Below, piece after piece: positions 49,617-58,232 of a stretch of DNA of 64,000 nt. The first letter of the stretch is position 1; each line of letters begins with the position of its first letter. The notes below the pieces were generated by a model. It made no database searches. It was not told the origin of the DNA and worked only from the letters and a program-made list of their open reading frames with translations. The DNA lies in assembly GCF_014207355.1 (NCBI RefSeq), contig NZ_JACHEF010000007.1, forward strand, positions 248,001 through 312,000. Reading direction: 5' to 3'. Source of the DNA: Mesorhizobium sangaii. Its GTDB lineage: Bacteria; Pseudomonadota; Alphaproteobacteria; Rhizobiales; Rhizobiaceae. The translations under genes were made by a program, and so were the position numbers.

Positions 49617-50303
49617 CTAACTACGCGGCTTGTCGAGCGTCGCCCGCCATTCCTTGAGCAGTGCCTGCCGACGGCGCGGATAGCGCGTATCGGTGGTGTT
49701 GAGGCCGGATATGCGATCGGCGCGAAAATGTCGGAAATCCTGGCGCATCTCGCACCACGCCACCACGACACGCACCTTGTCGAAGAACCCCAGCGCAAAC
49801 GGCCAGACCACCCGTTCGGAGGCCGCGCCGCCGGCGTCGCGGTACAAAAAGCCGAGCTTGCGCTCGTTGCGGATCGCCTGCCGCACGAGGCCGAGATCAA
49901 TGCCCTCGATGGCTGCGGCCGGAGGCCCGACCAGCAGCGTACTCGCATCGAGATCCTCGCGCAGATCGTCCGGCAGCACGGCGGCGATCTTGGCCAGCGC
50001 GTTGGCGGCAGCGGCCGACAGACGCTGGTCCGGCTGCTTGGCGACCCAGCGCGAGCCGAGGACGATCGCTTCGATCTCCTCATCGCTGAACATCAGCGGC
50101 GGCAGCATGAAGCCAGGCTTGAGCACATAGCCCAGTCCTGCCTCACCCTCGATCGGCGCGCCCTGGCCCTGCAGCGTAGCGATGTCGCGGTAGAGCGTGC
50201 GGATCGAGATCCCAAGCTCATCGGCTAGCGCTTGTCCGCTCACCGGCCGGCGGTGCCGGCGCAGCGTCTGGATCAGGTCGAGCAGGCGTTCAGAGCGGGA
50301 CAT
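49617..50303 (-). CDS. YafY-type HTH-WYL transcriptional regulator
   Basis: A 228-residue regulator with an N-terminal winged helix (SRSERLLDLIQTLRRHRRPVSGQALADELGISIRTLYRDI) and a C-terminal WYL domain (VVWPFALGFFDKVRVVVAWCEMRQDFRHFRADRI). The tripeptide at the WYL position is degenerate. WYL regulators respond to nucleic-acid or nucleotide ligands and often control stress, DNA-repair or defence genes. It precedes the VOC-EVE pair on the same strand. ATG 50303 is the family start. Confidence 0.88.
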   Translation of the reverse strand: MSRSERLLDLIQTLRRHRRPVSGQALADELGISIRTLYRDIATLQGQGAPIEGEAGLGYVLKPGFMLPPLMFSDEEIEAIVLGSRWVAKQPDQRLSAAAANALAKIAAVLPDDLREDLDASTLLVGPPAAAIEGIDLGLVRQAIRNERKLGFLYRDAGGAASERVVWPFALGFFDKVRVVVAWCEMRQDFRHFRADRISGLNTTDTRYPRRRQALLKEWRATLDKPRS

Positions 50304-50439
50304 ATCGAAGACTTGCCTGTTTCTTTGACAATGGTCCATCGTCGGCCGACACAAACCGGAGGGGCTTGCGCGGCGGACTTGGTTGCGAAGCAGGTTGGCC
50401 TATGCCAAAAGCGGCCACGCCGCTCGGAGTTGCTCCCGC

Positions 50440-51531
50440 TTGAAGTCTTTCCGCGACAAACGCCGCGACAACCGTCCGCATCAATCCGCGAAGGGTGCGG
50501 GGGACCAGTCACGTCCGCCTGCCGGCCGCGCTTCCGCCAGGCCGGAACCGCAGCCGCGCGAGCGGCTTGAGGCGAAGGCCGAAGACCGCTCCGAGCCGAA
50601 AACGACGCCGCGCATCCTTGCCCGACGCGATGGCGCCCTGCCAACCGAGCATCTTCCTGTGATCCTCGAAGTGGCGCCGAATGCCGATTATGCGCTGCTG
50701 GACAGCGGCGCCGGGCAGAAGCTCGAGCAATACGGCCCCTACCGGATCGTGCGGCCCGAGGGCCAGGCGATCTGGCAAAAGGCCTTGCCGGCAAAGGACT
50801 GGGAGCGCGCCGACGCCATTTTCACCGGCGATACCGACGAGGAAGGCATCGGCCGCTGGCGGTTCCCGAAGACGCCGCTCGGCGAGACCTGGCCGATGAA
50901 GCATGACGGCATCGACTATCTCGGCCGTTTCACCTCGTTTCGCCATGTCGGTGTCTTTCCGGAACAGGCCTCGCACTGGGACCACATGGCCGGGCTGATC
51001 GCGGCGGCCAAGCGACCGGTCAAGGTGCTGAACCTGTTCGGTTATACCGGTCTAGCCTCGCTGGTGGCGGCCCGCGCCGGCGCCGAGGTCACCCATGTCG
51101 ATGCCTCGAAGAAGGCGATCGGCTGGGCCCGTGAAAACCAGGAAATGGCCGGGCTCGGCAGCAAACCAATTCGTTGGATCGTCGACGACGCCGTGAAATT
51201 CGCCGAACGTGAGGAACGCCGTGGCAGCCGCTACGACATCATCCTGTTCGACCCGCCGGCCTATGGCCGCGGCCCCAAGGGTGAGGTCTGGCAATTGTTC
51301 GAGGACCTGCCTGATTTGACCGACCTTTGCCGCGCGATCCTGACACCCAAACCACTCGCCGTGGTGCTGACCGCCTATTCGATCCGCGCCTCGTTCTTCG
51401 CCATCCATGCCTTGATGCGCGACGCCTTTGCCGGCATGGGTGGTGCGGTCGAATCGGGAGAGCTCATCATCCGTGAAAAGTCCGCCGGCCGGGCGCTTTC
51501 GACCTCATTGTTTTCGCGTTGGGTGGCCTGA
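50440..51531 (+). CDS. Class I SAM-dependent (RlmI-like) methyltransferase
   Basis: About 363 residues if started at TTG 50440, which has CGGAG ten bases upstream; an earlier TTG at 50383 is possible and the start is uncertain. The first 70 residues are basic and low-complexity. The catalytic part has motif I VLNLFGYTGLASLVAARAGAEVTHVDASKKAIGWARENQ and the acceptor motif ILFDPPAYGRGP, close to RlmI/RlmK-like 23S rRNA methyltransferases. The following gene is an RNA 2'-O-methyltransferase homologue starting directly at its end, which fits a joint role in RNA modification. Confidence 0.85.
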   Translation: MKSFRDKRRDNRPHQSAKGAGDQSRPPAGRASARPEPQPRERLEAKAEDRSEPKTTPRILARRDGALPTEHLPVILEVAPNADYALLDSGAGQKLEQYGPYRIVRPEGQAIWQKALPAKDWERADAIFTGDTDEEGIGRWRFPKTPLGETWPMKHDGIDYLGRFTSFRHVGVFPEQASHWDHMAGLIAAAKRPVKVLNLFGYTGLASLVAARAGAEVTHVDASKKAIGWARENQEMAGLGSKPIRWIVDDAVKFAEREERRGSRYDIILFDPPAYGRGPKGEVWQLFEDLPDLTDLCRAILTPKPLAVVLTAYSIRASFFAIHALMRDAFAGMGGAVESGELIIREKSAGRALSTSLFSRWVA

Positions 51532-52389
51532 ATGAACGAGCGGCATGCAGGCGCACCCGGGCTGGTGAAGGAAGTCACCAGCCTCGCCAACCCGCTGGTC
51601 AAGGACATCAAGGCGCTCGCCCAGAAGAAATTCCGCGACCAGCAGAATGCCTTCATGGCCGAGGGGCTGAAGCTGGTCATCGATGCGCTCGATCTCGGCT
51701 GGCAGATCAGGACACTGGTTTTCGCCAAGGCCGGGCGCGGCAACGCCGCGGTGGAGAAGGTCGCTGCTCGTACGGTTGCCGCTGGTGGCACGGTGCTCGA
51801 AGTATCTGAAAAGGTGCTCGTCGCCATCACCCGCCGCGACAATCCGCAAATGGTGGTCGGCGTCTTCTCGCAAAAATTCCTGGCCTTGATGGATATCCGC
51901 GCCGACAATGGCGATGTCTGGGTGGCGCTCGACCGGGTGCGCGATCCCGGCAATCTCGGCACCGTCATCCGCACCATCGATGCTGTCGGCGCCAAGGGTG
52001 TCATCCTGGTCGGCGACACCACCGATCCCTTTTCCGTGGAAACCGTGCGCGCCACCATGGGTTCGATCTTTGCCGTGCCGGTGGCCAAGGCGACGACCGA
52101 GGCCTTCCTTGCCTGGCGAGGCGGATTTTCAGGCCTTGTCGCCGGCACGCACCTAAAGGGCGCGGTCGACTACCGCTCGGTCGATTTTTCCCGCGGCCCG
52201 GTGTTGCTGATGATGGGCAACGAGCAGCAGGGGCTGCCCGAAAGCCTGGCGGCGAGTTGCGACAGGCTGCTTAGAATTCCGCAGGCGGGCCGCGCCGATT
52301 CGCTCAATCTTGCGGTTGCCACCGGCATCATGCTGTTCGAGATACGCCGCGGCGCGCTGAAGCTCGAACCAATCGTGGACCAGCAATGA
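51532..52389 (+). CDS. TrmH/SpoU family RNA 2'-O-methyltransferase
   Basis: A 285-residue SPOUT methyltransferase. An N-terminal substrate-binding domain (about 15-110) is followed by the knot domain with motif 1 LDRVRDPGNLGTVIRT, motif 2 LLMMGNEQQGLPE and motif 3 IPQAGRADSLNLAVATGIMLFE, all intact. Such enzymes methylate ribose in 23S rRNA (RlmB-like) or tRNA; the exact site is unknown. The ATG directly follows the stop of the upstream methyltransferase, and lspA starts 13 bases after its end. Confidence 0.92.
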   Translation: MNERHAGAPGLVKEVTSLANPLVKDIKALAQKKFRDQQNAFMAEGLKLVIDALDLGWQIRTLVFAKAGRGNAAVEKVAARTVAAGGTVLEVSEKVLVAITRRDNPQMVVGVFSQKFLALMDIRADNGDVWVALDRVRDPGNLGTVIRTIDAVGAKGVILVGDTTDPFSVETVRATMGSIFAVPVAKATTEAFLAWRGGFSGLVAGTHLKGAVDYRSVDFSRGPVLLMMGNEQQGLPESLAASCDRLLRIPQAGRADSLNLAVATGIMLFEIRRGALKLEPIVDQQ

Positions 52390-52402
52390 AGGTTGCCCGC
52401 CC

Positions 52403-52900
52403 GTGAGATCATGGTCTCCCTACGCGCTGCTCGTCGTCGCGGCCATAGCGCTCGACCAGTGGATAAAACATCTGGTCGAGACCGGCCTGCCGTTTCAGGA
52501 AAAGCTCGATCTCGTGCCCTTCCTGGCGCTGTTTCGCACCTACAACACCGGCATCGCCTTCTCGATGTTCTCGACCTTCGGCGACACCGGGCTGATTGTC
52601 ATCTCGCTGGCGGTCGTTGCCTTCGTGCTGTTCCTGGCGACGCGGATCGCGCCGTCCCAGATCCTTGCCCGCACCGGCTTTGCGCTGATCGTCGGCGGCG
52701 CCCTCGGCAATCTCATCGACCGCGCCGTCTACGGCCACGTCATCGACTACATCCTGTTCCACACGCCGGTCTGGTCCTTCGCCGTCTTCAACCTGGCCGA
52801 CGCCTTCATCTCGGTGGGCGCGGCACTGGTCGTCTTCGACGAACTGTTCGGCTGGCGTCGCGAGCCCAGATCATCGAATGCCAAGTCTTCCAAAGATTGA
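52403..52900 (+). CDS. lspA: Lipoprotein signal peptidase (signal peptidase II)
   Basis: A 165-residue inner-membrane aspartic protease that cleaves signal peptides of lipidated prolipoproteins. Four hydrophobic segments are seen. The catalytic aspartates lie in GGALGNLIDRAVYGHVIDY and FNLADAFI; the N-terminal LDQWIKHLV and YNTGIAFSMFS blocks are also conserved. The start is GTG 52403. It is 13 bases after the RNA methyltransferase gene. Confidence 0.95.
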   Translation: MRSWSPYALLVVAAIALDQWIKHLVETGLPFQEKLDLVPFLALFRTYNTGIAFSMFSTFGDTGLIVISLAVVAFVLFLATRIAPSQILARTGFALIVGGALGNLIDRAVYGHVIDYILFHTPVWSFAVFNLADAFISVGAALVVFDELFGWRREPRSSNAKSSKD

Positions 52901-52957
52901 CCCCGTGCGGCCGTCGCCGCACAGTCCATGTCGCCAAACAAGACCGCGGAGAAAGAG

Positions 52958-53947
52958 ATGCCCGAAACCTTCAAAGCCATCCTCGTTTCGCGTGACGCCG
53001 AGAAAAAGCAGTCGGTAGCGGTGACCGATCTCACCGAGGCCGACCTGATGGATGGCGATGTCACCATAGCGGTCGAGGCGACGACGGTGAACTACAAGGA
53101 CGGCCTTGCAATCACAGGCAAGGCGCCGGTGATCCGCCGCTGGCCGCTGATCCCCGGCATCGATTTCGCCGGCACCGTCGTCTCGTCTTCCCATCCTGAC
53201 TGGCGCGCCGGCGACAAGGTCATCCTGAACGGCTGGGGTGTCGGCGAAACCCACTTCGGCGCCTATGCCGGCCGCGCCCGCGTCAAGGGCGACTGGCTGG
53301 TTCCGCTGCCGCAAGGGATGAGCCCGCATGACGCGATGGCGGTCGGCACCGCCGGCTATACCGCCATGCTCTGCGTCATGGCGCTGGAACGGCACGGCAT
53401 CCTGCCTGATCGCGGCCCGGTGGTGGTGACGGGGGCGGCCGGCGGCGTCGGCTCGGTCGCGGTCTCGATCCTGTCCAGCCTCGGCTACCATGTCATTGCT
53501 TCCACCGGCCGCAACGCCGAAAGCCCCTATTTGATCAACCTTGGCGCCGCCGAAGTGATATCGCGCGACGAGCTTGCCCAGCCGGCCAAGCCGCTGGCCA
53601 AGGAGCGCTGGGCCGGCGGCGTTGACGCGGTCGGCAGCCACACGCTGGCCAACGTGCTGTCGATGACCTCCTACGGCGGCGCGGTCGCAGCCTGCGGCCT
53701 GGCCGGAGGCATGGACCTGCCGACGAGCGTCGCCCCCTTCATCCTGCGTGGCGTCTCGCTGCTCGGCATCGATTCGGTGATGGCGCCGAAGGCGGTCCGT
53801 CTCGAAGCATGGCGGCGCATCGGCACCGACCTCGATCTGCAGAAGCTCGCCAGCCTGTCGACGACCATCGGTTTCGACGGCATTATCGATGCCGCGCATG
53901 ACATCGTCGGCGGCAAGATCCGCGGTCGTATCGTCGTGGATATGTGA
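52958..53947 (+). CDS. acuI: AcuI-like acrylyl-CoA reductase / MDR oxidoreductase
   Basis: A 329-residue zinc-free medium-chain dehydrogenase/reductase of the YhdH/AcuI group, which reduces acryloyl-CoA to propionyl-CoA with NADPH. Landmarks are VEATTVNYKDGLAITGKAPVIRRWPLIPGIDFAGTV near residues 42-77 and the nucleotide-binding VVVTGAAGGVGSVAVSIL. Length matches AcuI. ATG 52958 follows GCGGAG; an upstream ATG at 52928 is less well placed. It is 57 bases after lspA and may be independent. Other quinone-reductase-like substrates cannot be excluded. Confidence 0.85.
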   Translation: MPETFKAILVSRDAEKKQSVAVTDLTEADLMDGDVTIAVEATTVNYKDGLAITGKAPVIRRWPLIPGIDFAGTVVSSSHPDWRAGDKVILNGWGVGETHFGAYAGRARVKGDWLVPLPQGMSPHDAMAVGTAGYTAMLCVMALERHGILPDRGPVVVTGAAGGVGSVAVSILSSLGYHVIASTGRNAESPYLINLGAAEVISRDELAQPAKPLAKERWAGGVDAVGSHTLANVLSMTSYGGAVAACGLAGGMDLPTSVAPFILRGVSLLGIDSVMAPKAVRLEAWRRIGTDLDLQKLASLSTTIGFDGIIDAAHDIVGGKIRGRIVVDM

Positions 53948-54090
53948 ACCGCTCGACTGCCCTGAGAAGGCGGACGGAATTGCCAACTCGGATGGCAAAT
54001 CCGCCACCACCGGGGCGAAAAGCACTCATCCGCTAAAATTCGAACGATCCGCCGCAATTTTCCATAATCTCTCTCTGGCAAGGGTTTCGC

Positions 54091-56373
54091 ATGATCGCGG
54101 AATCCGGCAGCCAACGGGTGGACACAGGCGAAGACGTCGATGCGGCGCCGACGTCGACGCGGCGCTTTGTCGCCGCGCCGCCGCTGGTGCCCGAGCCGGA
54201 ACCCGCCAAGCGCGAGGGCCTTGCGTTGCTGGCCTTCGCCGCCATCGTCGTGTTGGCGGGCCTCGCGCATCTGACCGGAGCACCGATCTTTATCAGCGTC
54301 GCATTGCTGGCAGTCGGCCTTGCCGGCCTTGCCCTGCATCTTCGCGCTAGGCGGAGCGAACACCGCACCGCGGTCCTGCTCGACGAGACCACCGCCCGCA
54401 GCCGCGCCGAGATCGAGACGCTGGCCGACCGCATGTGGGAGATGCAGGAGAGCGAGGAGCGGTTTCGCGGCCTGATAGACGCACTTGGCGACCTCGTCAT
54501 TCATCGCGACCGCGATGGCTACATCGTCTATGCCAACAAGATCTTCGCCGACCTCGTCGAAAGCGATCAACGCGACCTCGCCGGCAAGACCCTGGCTGAA
54601 CTCGGCATCGATGTCGGCATCGTGCCCGACGCTGCCTTTTCCGATCATGAATGCCTGAGTTCCACCGATGTCTCCATCCGCACGCCGAGCGGGCCGCGCT
54701 GGTTTTCGTGGATCGAACTGTCGGTGCGCGACAAGGACAGTGGCGCCGTTTCGCATCGCGCCATCGCGCGCGACATCACCGCCCGCAAACGCGCCGAATC
54801 CTCGCTGATCACCGCTCGCGAGCGGGCCGAATACGCCAGCCAGGCCAAATCGCGCTTCCTCGCCACGGTCAGCCATGAAATTCGCACGCCGATGAACGGC
54901 ATCATGGGCATGGCCAGGTTGCTGGCCGACACCAGCCTGTCGCCGGAACAGCAGACCTATGTCGGCGCCGTCTCGACGTCGGCCAGCGCATTGCTTGCCC
55001 TGATCGAGGATCTGCTCGATTACTCCAAGATCGAGGCGGGGCGCTTCGACCCGGAGCCGCAGCCGATGTCGGTGCGCGAAATCGCCGACAACATCGTCGA
55101 ATTGCTCGCTGCCCGCGCCTTCACCAAGGATATCGGGCTGGGCTGCCATGTCGAACCCGACGTGCCGCAATTGATTACCGCCGATCCGGGCAAGGTCAGG
55201 CAGGTGCTGCTCAACCTCATCGGCAATGCCATCAAGTTCACCGACAGCGGCGGTGTATTGGTGAGCATCGCACGCGCGCGCACCGAAACCACCGACCGCA
55301 TCTGCTTCACCATCGCCGATACCGGTCCAGGTCTGCATGAAGACGACCTGGAACGCATTTTCGAGGAGTTCGAGCAGGCCGACGGCACCTCGACGCGCAC
55401 GCATGGCGGGGCCGGCCTCGGCCTTGCCATCTCCAAGCGCCTGGTGGCCGCCATGGGCGGCACGATTTCGGTGTCGAGCCGGCTCGGTCAGGGGTCCGAG
55501 TTCGTCTTTGAAATCCCGGCAATATCGGCCACCGAAGCGCCGCAGAGCCGGCAGAACGCGCTCTCGGGGAAGCGCGCGGTGATCCTGTCGAAGAACGCCG
55601 TCGAGGCCGATGCCATCGCCCGCACCATCCGCGCCAATGGCGGCGCGGTCGATGTCGCCATCACCGTCGCGCAGGCCGCTCCTTTCTCGAACGGCTGCGA
55701 TGTGCTCCTGGTCGACGCAGCGATGGAAGAGAGCGACGGAAGGCTGCTCAAGCGCCTGCGCCAGAGCGGTTTCGCCGACTGCGAGGCCATCACGCTGATC
55801 GCGCCGACCGACCGCGGCATGCTTGGCGAGTTCCGCGCCAGCGGCTACGCAACCTTCCTTGCCAGGCCGGTGCGTGGCGGAACGCTTCTGCGTGTGCTGT
55901 TGAGCAGCAATGCTCCCGCCCTCGCCCAGCCGCAGCCGGAAAACCGTCACGCGCCCGCGCTGCGTTCCGTAGGCAGCCGCCAGCGGGGCCTGTCGGTGCT
56001 GATCGCCGAGGACAACGACATCAACGCCATGCTTGCCCGCGCCACGCTGCTGAAGGCCGGGCATCGCGTCAAGGTGGTCGGCAACGGCAAGGCTGCCGTT
56101 GAGGCTGTCACCGGCGCCGGGCACAGCCATCGGTTCGACGTGGTTCTGATGGACCTTCACATGCCGGTCATGGACGGGCTGGACGCGATTGCCGCGATCC
56201 GCCGCTACGAGGAGGAAACCGCCGTGCCGCCGGTGCCGATCATGGTGCTGTCAGCGGATAGCCAGGAAAAGACCCGCCATGCGGTGCTTGCCCATGGCGC
56301 CAGCGGCTTCGTTACCAAGCCACTCGACCCCGACGCGCTGGTCCATGCGGTCGAGGGACAGGTCGCGGCCTAG
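54091..56373 (+). CDS. Hybrid histidine kinase with PAS and two receiver-like domains
   Basis: A 760-residue membrane protein. Two hydrophobic segments (about residues 43-62 and 66-85) form a hairpin with almost no periplasmic loop. A PAS domain (about 122-235), a HisKA domain with His262 in TVSHEIRTPMNG and an HATPase (LLNLIGNAIKFTD, DTGPGLHEDD, GGAGLGLAISKRLV) follow. Next is a degenerate receiver (about 500-610) lacking the acidic pair, then a complete C-terminal receiver (about 640-755) with Asp688 and Lys743. It likely phosphotransfers internally and to an Hpt partner not encoded nearby. It lies upstream of olsB on the same strand. Confidence 0.93.
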   Translation: MIAESGSQRVDTGEDVDAAPTSTRRFVAAPPLVPEPEPAKREGLALLAFAAIVVLAGLAHLTGAPIFISVALLAVGLAGLALHLRARRSEHRTAVLLDETTARSRAEIETLADRMWEMQESEERFRGLIDALGDLVIHRDRDGYIVYANKIFADLVESDQRDLAGKTLAELGIDVGIVPDAAFSDHECLSSTDVSIRTPSGPRWFSWIELSVRDKDSGAVSHRAIARDITARKRAESSLITARERAEYASQAKSRFLATVSHEIRTPMNGIMGMARLLADTSLSPEQQTYVGAVSTSASALLALIEDLLDYSKIEAGRFDPEPQPMSVREIADNIVELLAARAFTKDIGLGCHVEPDVPQLITADPGKVRQVLLNLIGNAIKFTDSGGVLVSIARARTETTDRICFTIADTGPGLHEDDLERIFEEFEQADGTSTRTHGGAGLGLAISKRLVAAMGGTISVSSRLGQGSEFVFEIPAISATEAPQSRQNALSGKRAVILSKNAVEADAIARTIRANGGAVDVAITVAQAAPFSNGCDVLLVDAAMEESDGRLLKRLRQSGFADCEAITLIAPTDRGMLGEFRASGYATFLARPVRGGTLLRVLLSSNAPALAQPQPENRHAPALRSVGSRQRGLSVLIAEDNDINAMLARATLLKAGHRVKVVGNGKAAVEAVTGAGHSHRFDVVLMDLHMPVMDGLDAIAAIRRYEEETAVPPVPIMVLSADSQEKTRHAVLAHGASGFVTKPLDPDALVHAVEGQVAA

Positions 56374-56498
56374 GGCACGATCGCCAACCGAAGGTCAGGA
56401 ACTTCGACCGCCCACCCACCCCGCCCGCTCGCGTAACGTAGCCGGTTGACCGTATTCGCCAGCCGACGAAGTATTGCCCACGACGTCGTATCACGGTA

Positions 56499-56516
56499 CT
56501 GTCACAATCCTGTTGC
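56499..56516 (+). promoter_or_regulatory. PHO-box-like site upstream of olsB
   Basis: CTGTCAC-AATC-CTGTTGC has the two 7-bp direct half-sites separated by four bases expected for PhoB, and resembles the consensus CTGTCAT-N4-CTGTCAT (6 and 5 of 7 matches). It lies 51 bases before the chosen GTG of olsB. Rhizobial olsB is known to be induced under phosphate limitation through PhoB, which fits. Confidence 0.7.
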
Positions 56517-56566
56517 ACCTACACCGTATCCCCGTGCCAAGAGGGATGGCTCGAAGGAGAATCCTC

Positions 56567-57454
56567 GTGCATACAGTTATGCCGGAATGTGACACTCGGC
56601 CGAACGCCAGCAGCGCCTTGCTTGCCGGACGTAACGTCGATTCCGTCATAAAGGGCGCAGCACTCGGCCGTATCGGTAATCTCGAAGTGCGGCTCGCCCG
56701 CAACGAGGCCGAGATCGCGGCCGCGCAGGAAGTCCGCTACCGGGTGTTCTACGATGAACTCGGCGCCAGGAAGGATTTGTTCCAGGCGCCGGATCGCCGT
56801 GACGCCGACCGGTTCGATCCGCTCTGCGACCATCTGCTTGTCTTCGATACTTCGCTTTCCGGCCCCGAACATCGGCGTATCGTCGGCACCTATCGCCTGC
56901 TGCGGCAAGAAATCGCGGCCGCCGCTGGAGGATTTTATTCCGAAGGTGAATTCGAGCTGACCAAGCTCATCGCCCGTCACCCCGGCCAGCGTTTTCTCGA
57001 GCTCGGCCGCTCCTGCGTGTTGCCTGAATATCGGTCGAAGCGCACCATCGAGGCGCTGTGGCAAGGTATCTGGGCTTATATCAACCACTACGAAATCGGT
57101 GTGATGACCGGCTGCGCATCCTTCCACGGCACCGTGCCGGCGGCGTATGCCGAGGCGCTCACCTATCTCGCCCATCACTGCCGGACGAATTCGGCCTGGG
57201 ACGTGCGCGCGGTGTCCGGGCGCTACTGTTCGATGGATCTGATGCCGATCGAGGCGGTCAATGCCAAGGCGGCGATCGCGGCGATGCCGCCGCTGGTCAA
57301 GGGCTATCTGCGCGTCGGCGCCCGCATCGGCGATGGCTGCGTCATCGACCGCGAATTCTCGACGGTCGACGTGTTCGTGGTGATGCCGGTCAAGGAAATC
57401 GGCGCCCGCTACGTCAACTATTATGGCGGGGAAGCCCAGCGCTTCGCTGCGTGA
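56567..57454 (+). CDS. olsB: Ornithine-acyl-ACP N-acyltransferase OlsB
   Basis: A 295-residue GNAT-fold enzyme that makes lyso-ornithine lipid from ornithine and a 3-hydroxyacyl-ACP, the first step of ornithine-lipid synthesis. Supporting segments are VRLARNEAEIAAAQEVRYRVFYDELGA, LARHPGQRFLELGRSCVLPEYRSKRTIEALWQGI and GYLRVGARIGDGCVIDREFSTVDVFVVMP. The GTG at 56567 is chosen because AAGGAG lies seven bases upstream; ATG 56546 and ATG 56579 are alternatives. OlsA, the second enzyme, is not encoded next to it. The PHO-box-like site upstream predicts induction when phosphate is scarce, when ornithine lipid replaces phospholipid. Confidence 0.87.
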   Translation: MHTVMPECDTRPNASSALLAGRNVDSVIKGAALGRIGNLEVRLARNEAEIAAAQEVRYRVFYDELGARKDLFQAPDRRDADRFDPLCDHLLVFDTSLSGPEHRRIVGTYRLLRQEIAAAAGGFYSEGEFELTKLIARHPGQRFLELGRSCVLPEYRSKRTIEALWQGIWAYINHYEIGVMTGCASFHGTVPAAYAEALTYLAHHCRTNSAWDVRAVSGRYCSMDLMPIEAVNAKAAIAAMPPLVKGYLRVGARIGDGCVIDREFSTVDVFVVMPVKEIGARYVNYYGGEAQRFAA

Positions 57455-57470
57455 ATAGCGGCAACAACCA

Positions 57471-58228
57471 CTATTCGCTACTCACTTTCTTTCACGGAAT
57501 ATCTTCCGGTCGCCGGCCGGGCCGGCTCTTGTAGGGGGGAAACGCCCAGCCGAAGCGAAGCGCGCCGCCGCGCACGGCGAACGCCGCGGCGAAGCCGGCC
57601 AATCCTGAGACAATCTGCGGCAAGCCAACAACATCGCCTGCTGTAAAGATGGCAGCGCCGACGAGCGCGGCCGTGACATAGATTTCGGGCCTCAGCAGCA
57701 CGGAAGGCTCCCCCGCCAGAAGATCACGCAGGATACCGCCGAATGTCGCGGTCAGCATGCCGGTTATCACCGACACCGCCGGCGAGCCGGTGATGGCAAG
57801 TCCCTTGGCAGCGCCCATCACGGAAAACGCAGCAAGGCCGATGGCGTCGAGCCAGAGCAGCAGCTTGTAACGGGATTCGACGCGGTGCGCGGTGAAGAAC
57901 ACCACCACCGCCACCACCGCGCAGATCAGCACATAGTCCCGGTTTCCCACCCAGAACACCGGTACGTTGAGGATCAGGTCGCGAAACGTGCCGCCGCCGA
58001 TGCCGGTGACGCTGGCCAGGAACAGGAAACCGATAATGTCGAGCTGCTTGCGTGAAGCAGCAAGCGCCCCGGTCGCGGCAAAGACGGCGACGCCGGCATA
58101 GTCGAGAAGCGCAATGGGGTTCATGAGTGAGCGAATAGCAAGCAGTGGGTAGCCAATAGGCAATAGCACGAAGCCACTTGGCCGCTATCAACTATTTCCT
58201 ACTCGCTACTCCCTATTCGCTACTCACT
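57471..58228. repeat. 16-bp repeat flanking the TRIC-like gene
   Basis: CTATTCGCTACTCACT occurs at 57471-57486 and identically at 58213-58228, one copy on each side of the membrane-protein gene. A shortened inverted copy (AGTGAGCGAATAG) lies at 58126-58138. The right-hand region also contains related motifs (CTACTCGCTACTCC). This bracketing by a small repeat family is seen directly; its origin is unknown. Confidence 0.75.
57492..58124 (-). CDS. TRIC/UPF0126 family membrane protein
   Basis: A 210-residue inner-membrane protein with six to seven hydrophobic segments arranged as two repeats: each contains a glycine-rich helix and an FRDLIL/LRDLLA segment (TGIGGGTFRDLILN and TATFGGILRDLLAG). This is the bacterial TRIC (formerly UPF0126/YicG) layout; TRIC proteins are trimeric cation channels, but a role in anion or amino-acid transport has been proposed for some. 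ATG 58124 is chosen by family alignment. Short repeats flank the gene. Confidence 0.88.
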   Translation of the reverse strand: MNPIALLDYAGVAVFAATGALAASRKQLDIIGFLFLASVTGIGGGTFRDLILNVPVFWVGNRDYVLICAVVAVVVFFTAHRVESRYKLLLWLDAIGLAAFSVMGAAKGLAITGSPAVSVITGMLTATFGGILRDLLAGEPSVLLRPEIYVTAALVGAAIFTAGDVVGLPQIVSGLAGFAAAFAVRGGALRFGWAFPPYKSRPGRRPEDIP

Positions 58229-58232
58229 CTCA

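Noticed and set aside
53671..56160. An 829-codon open frame on the minus strand opposite the AcuI-like and histidine kinase genes
   Set aside because: It spans two recognised plus-strand genes, has no family features and is explained by high GC content suppressing stop codons.
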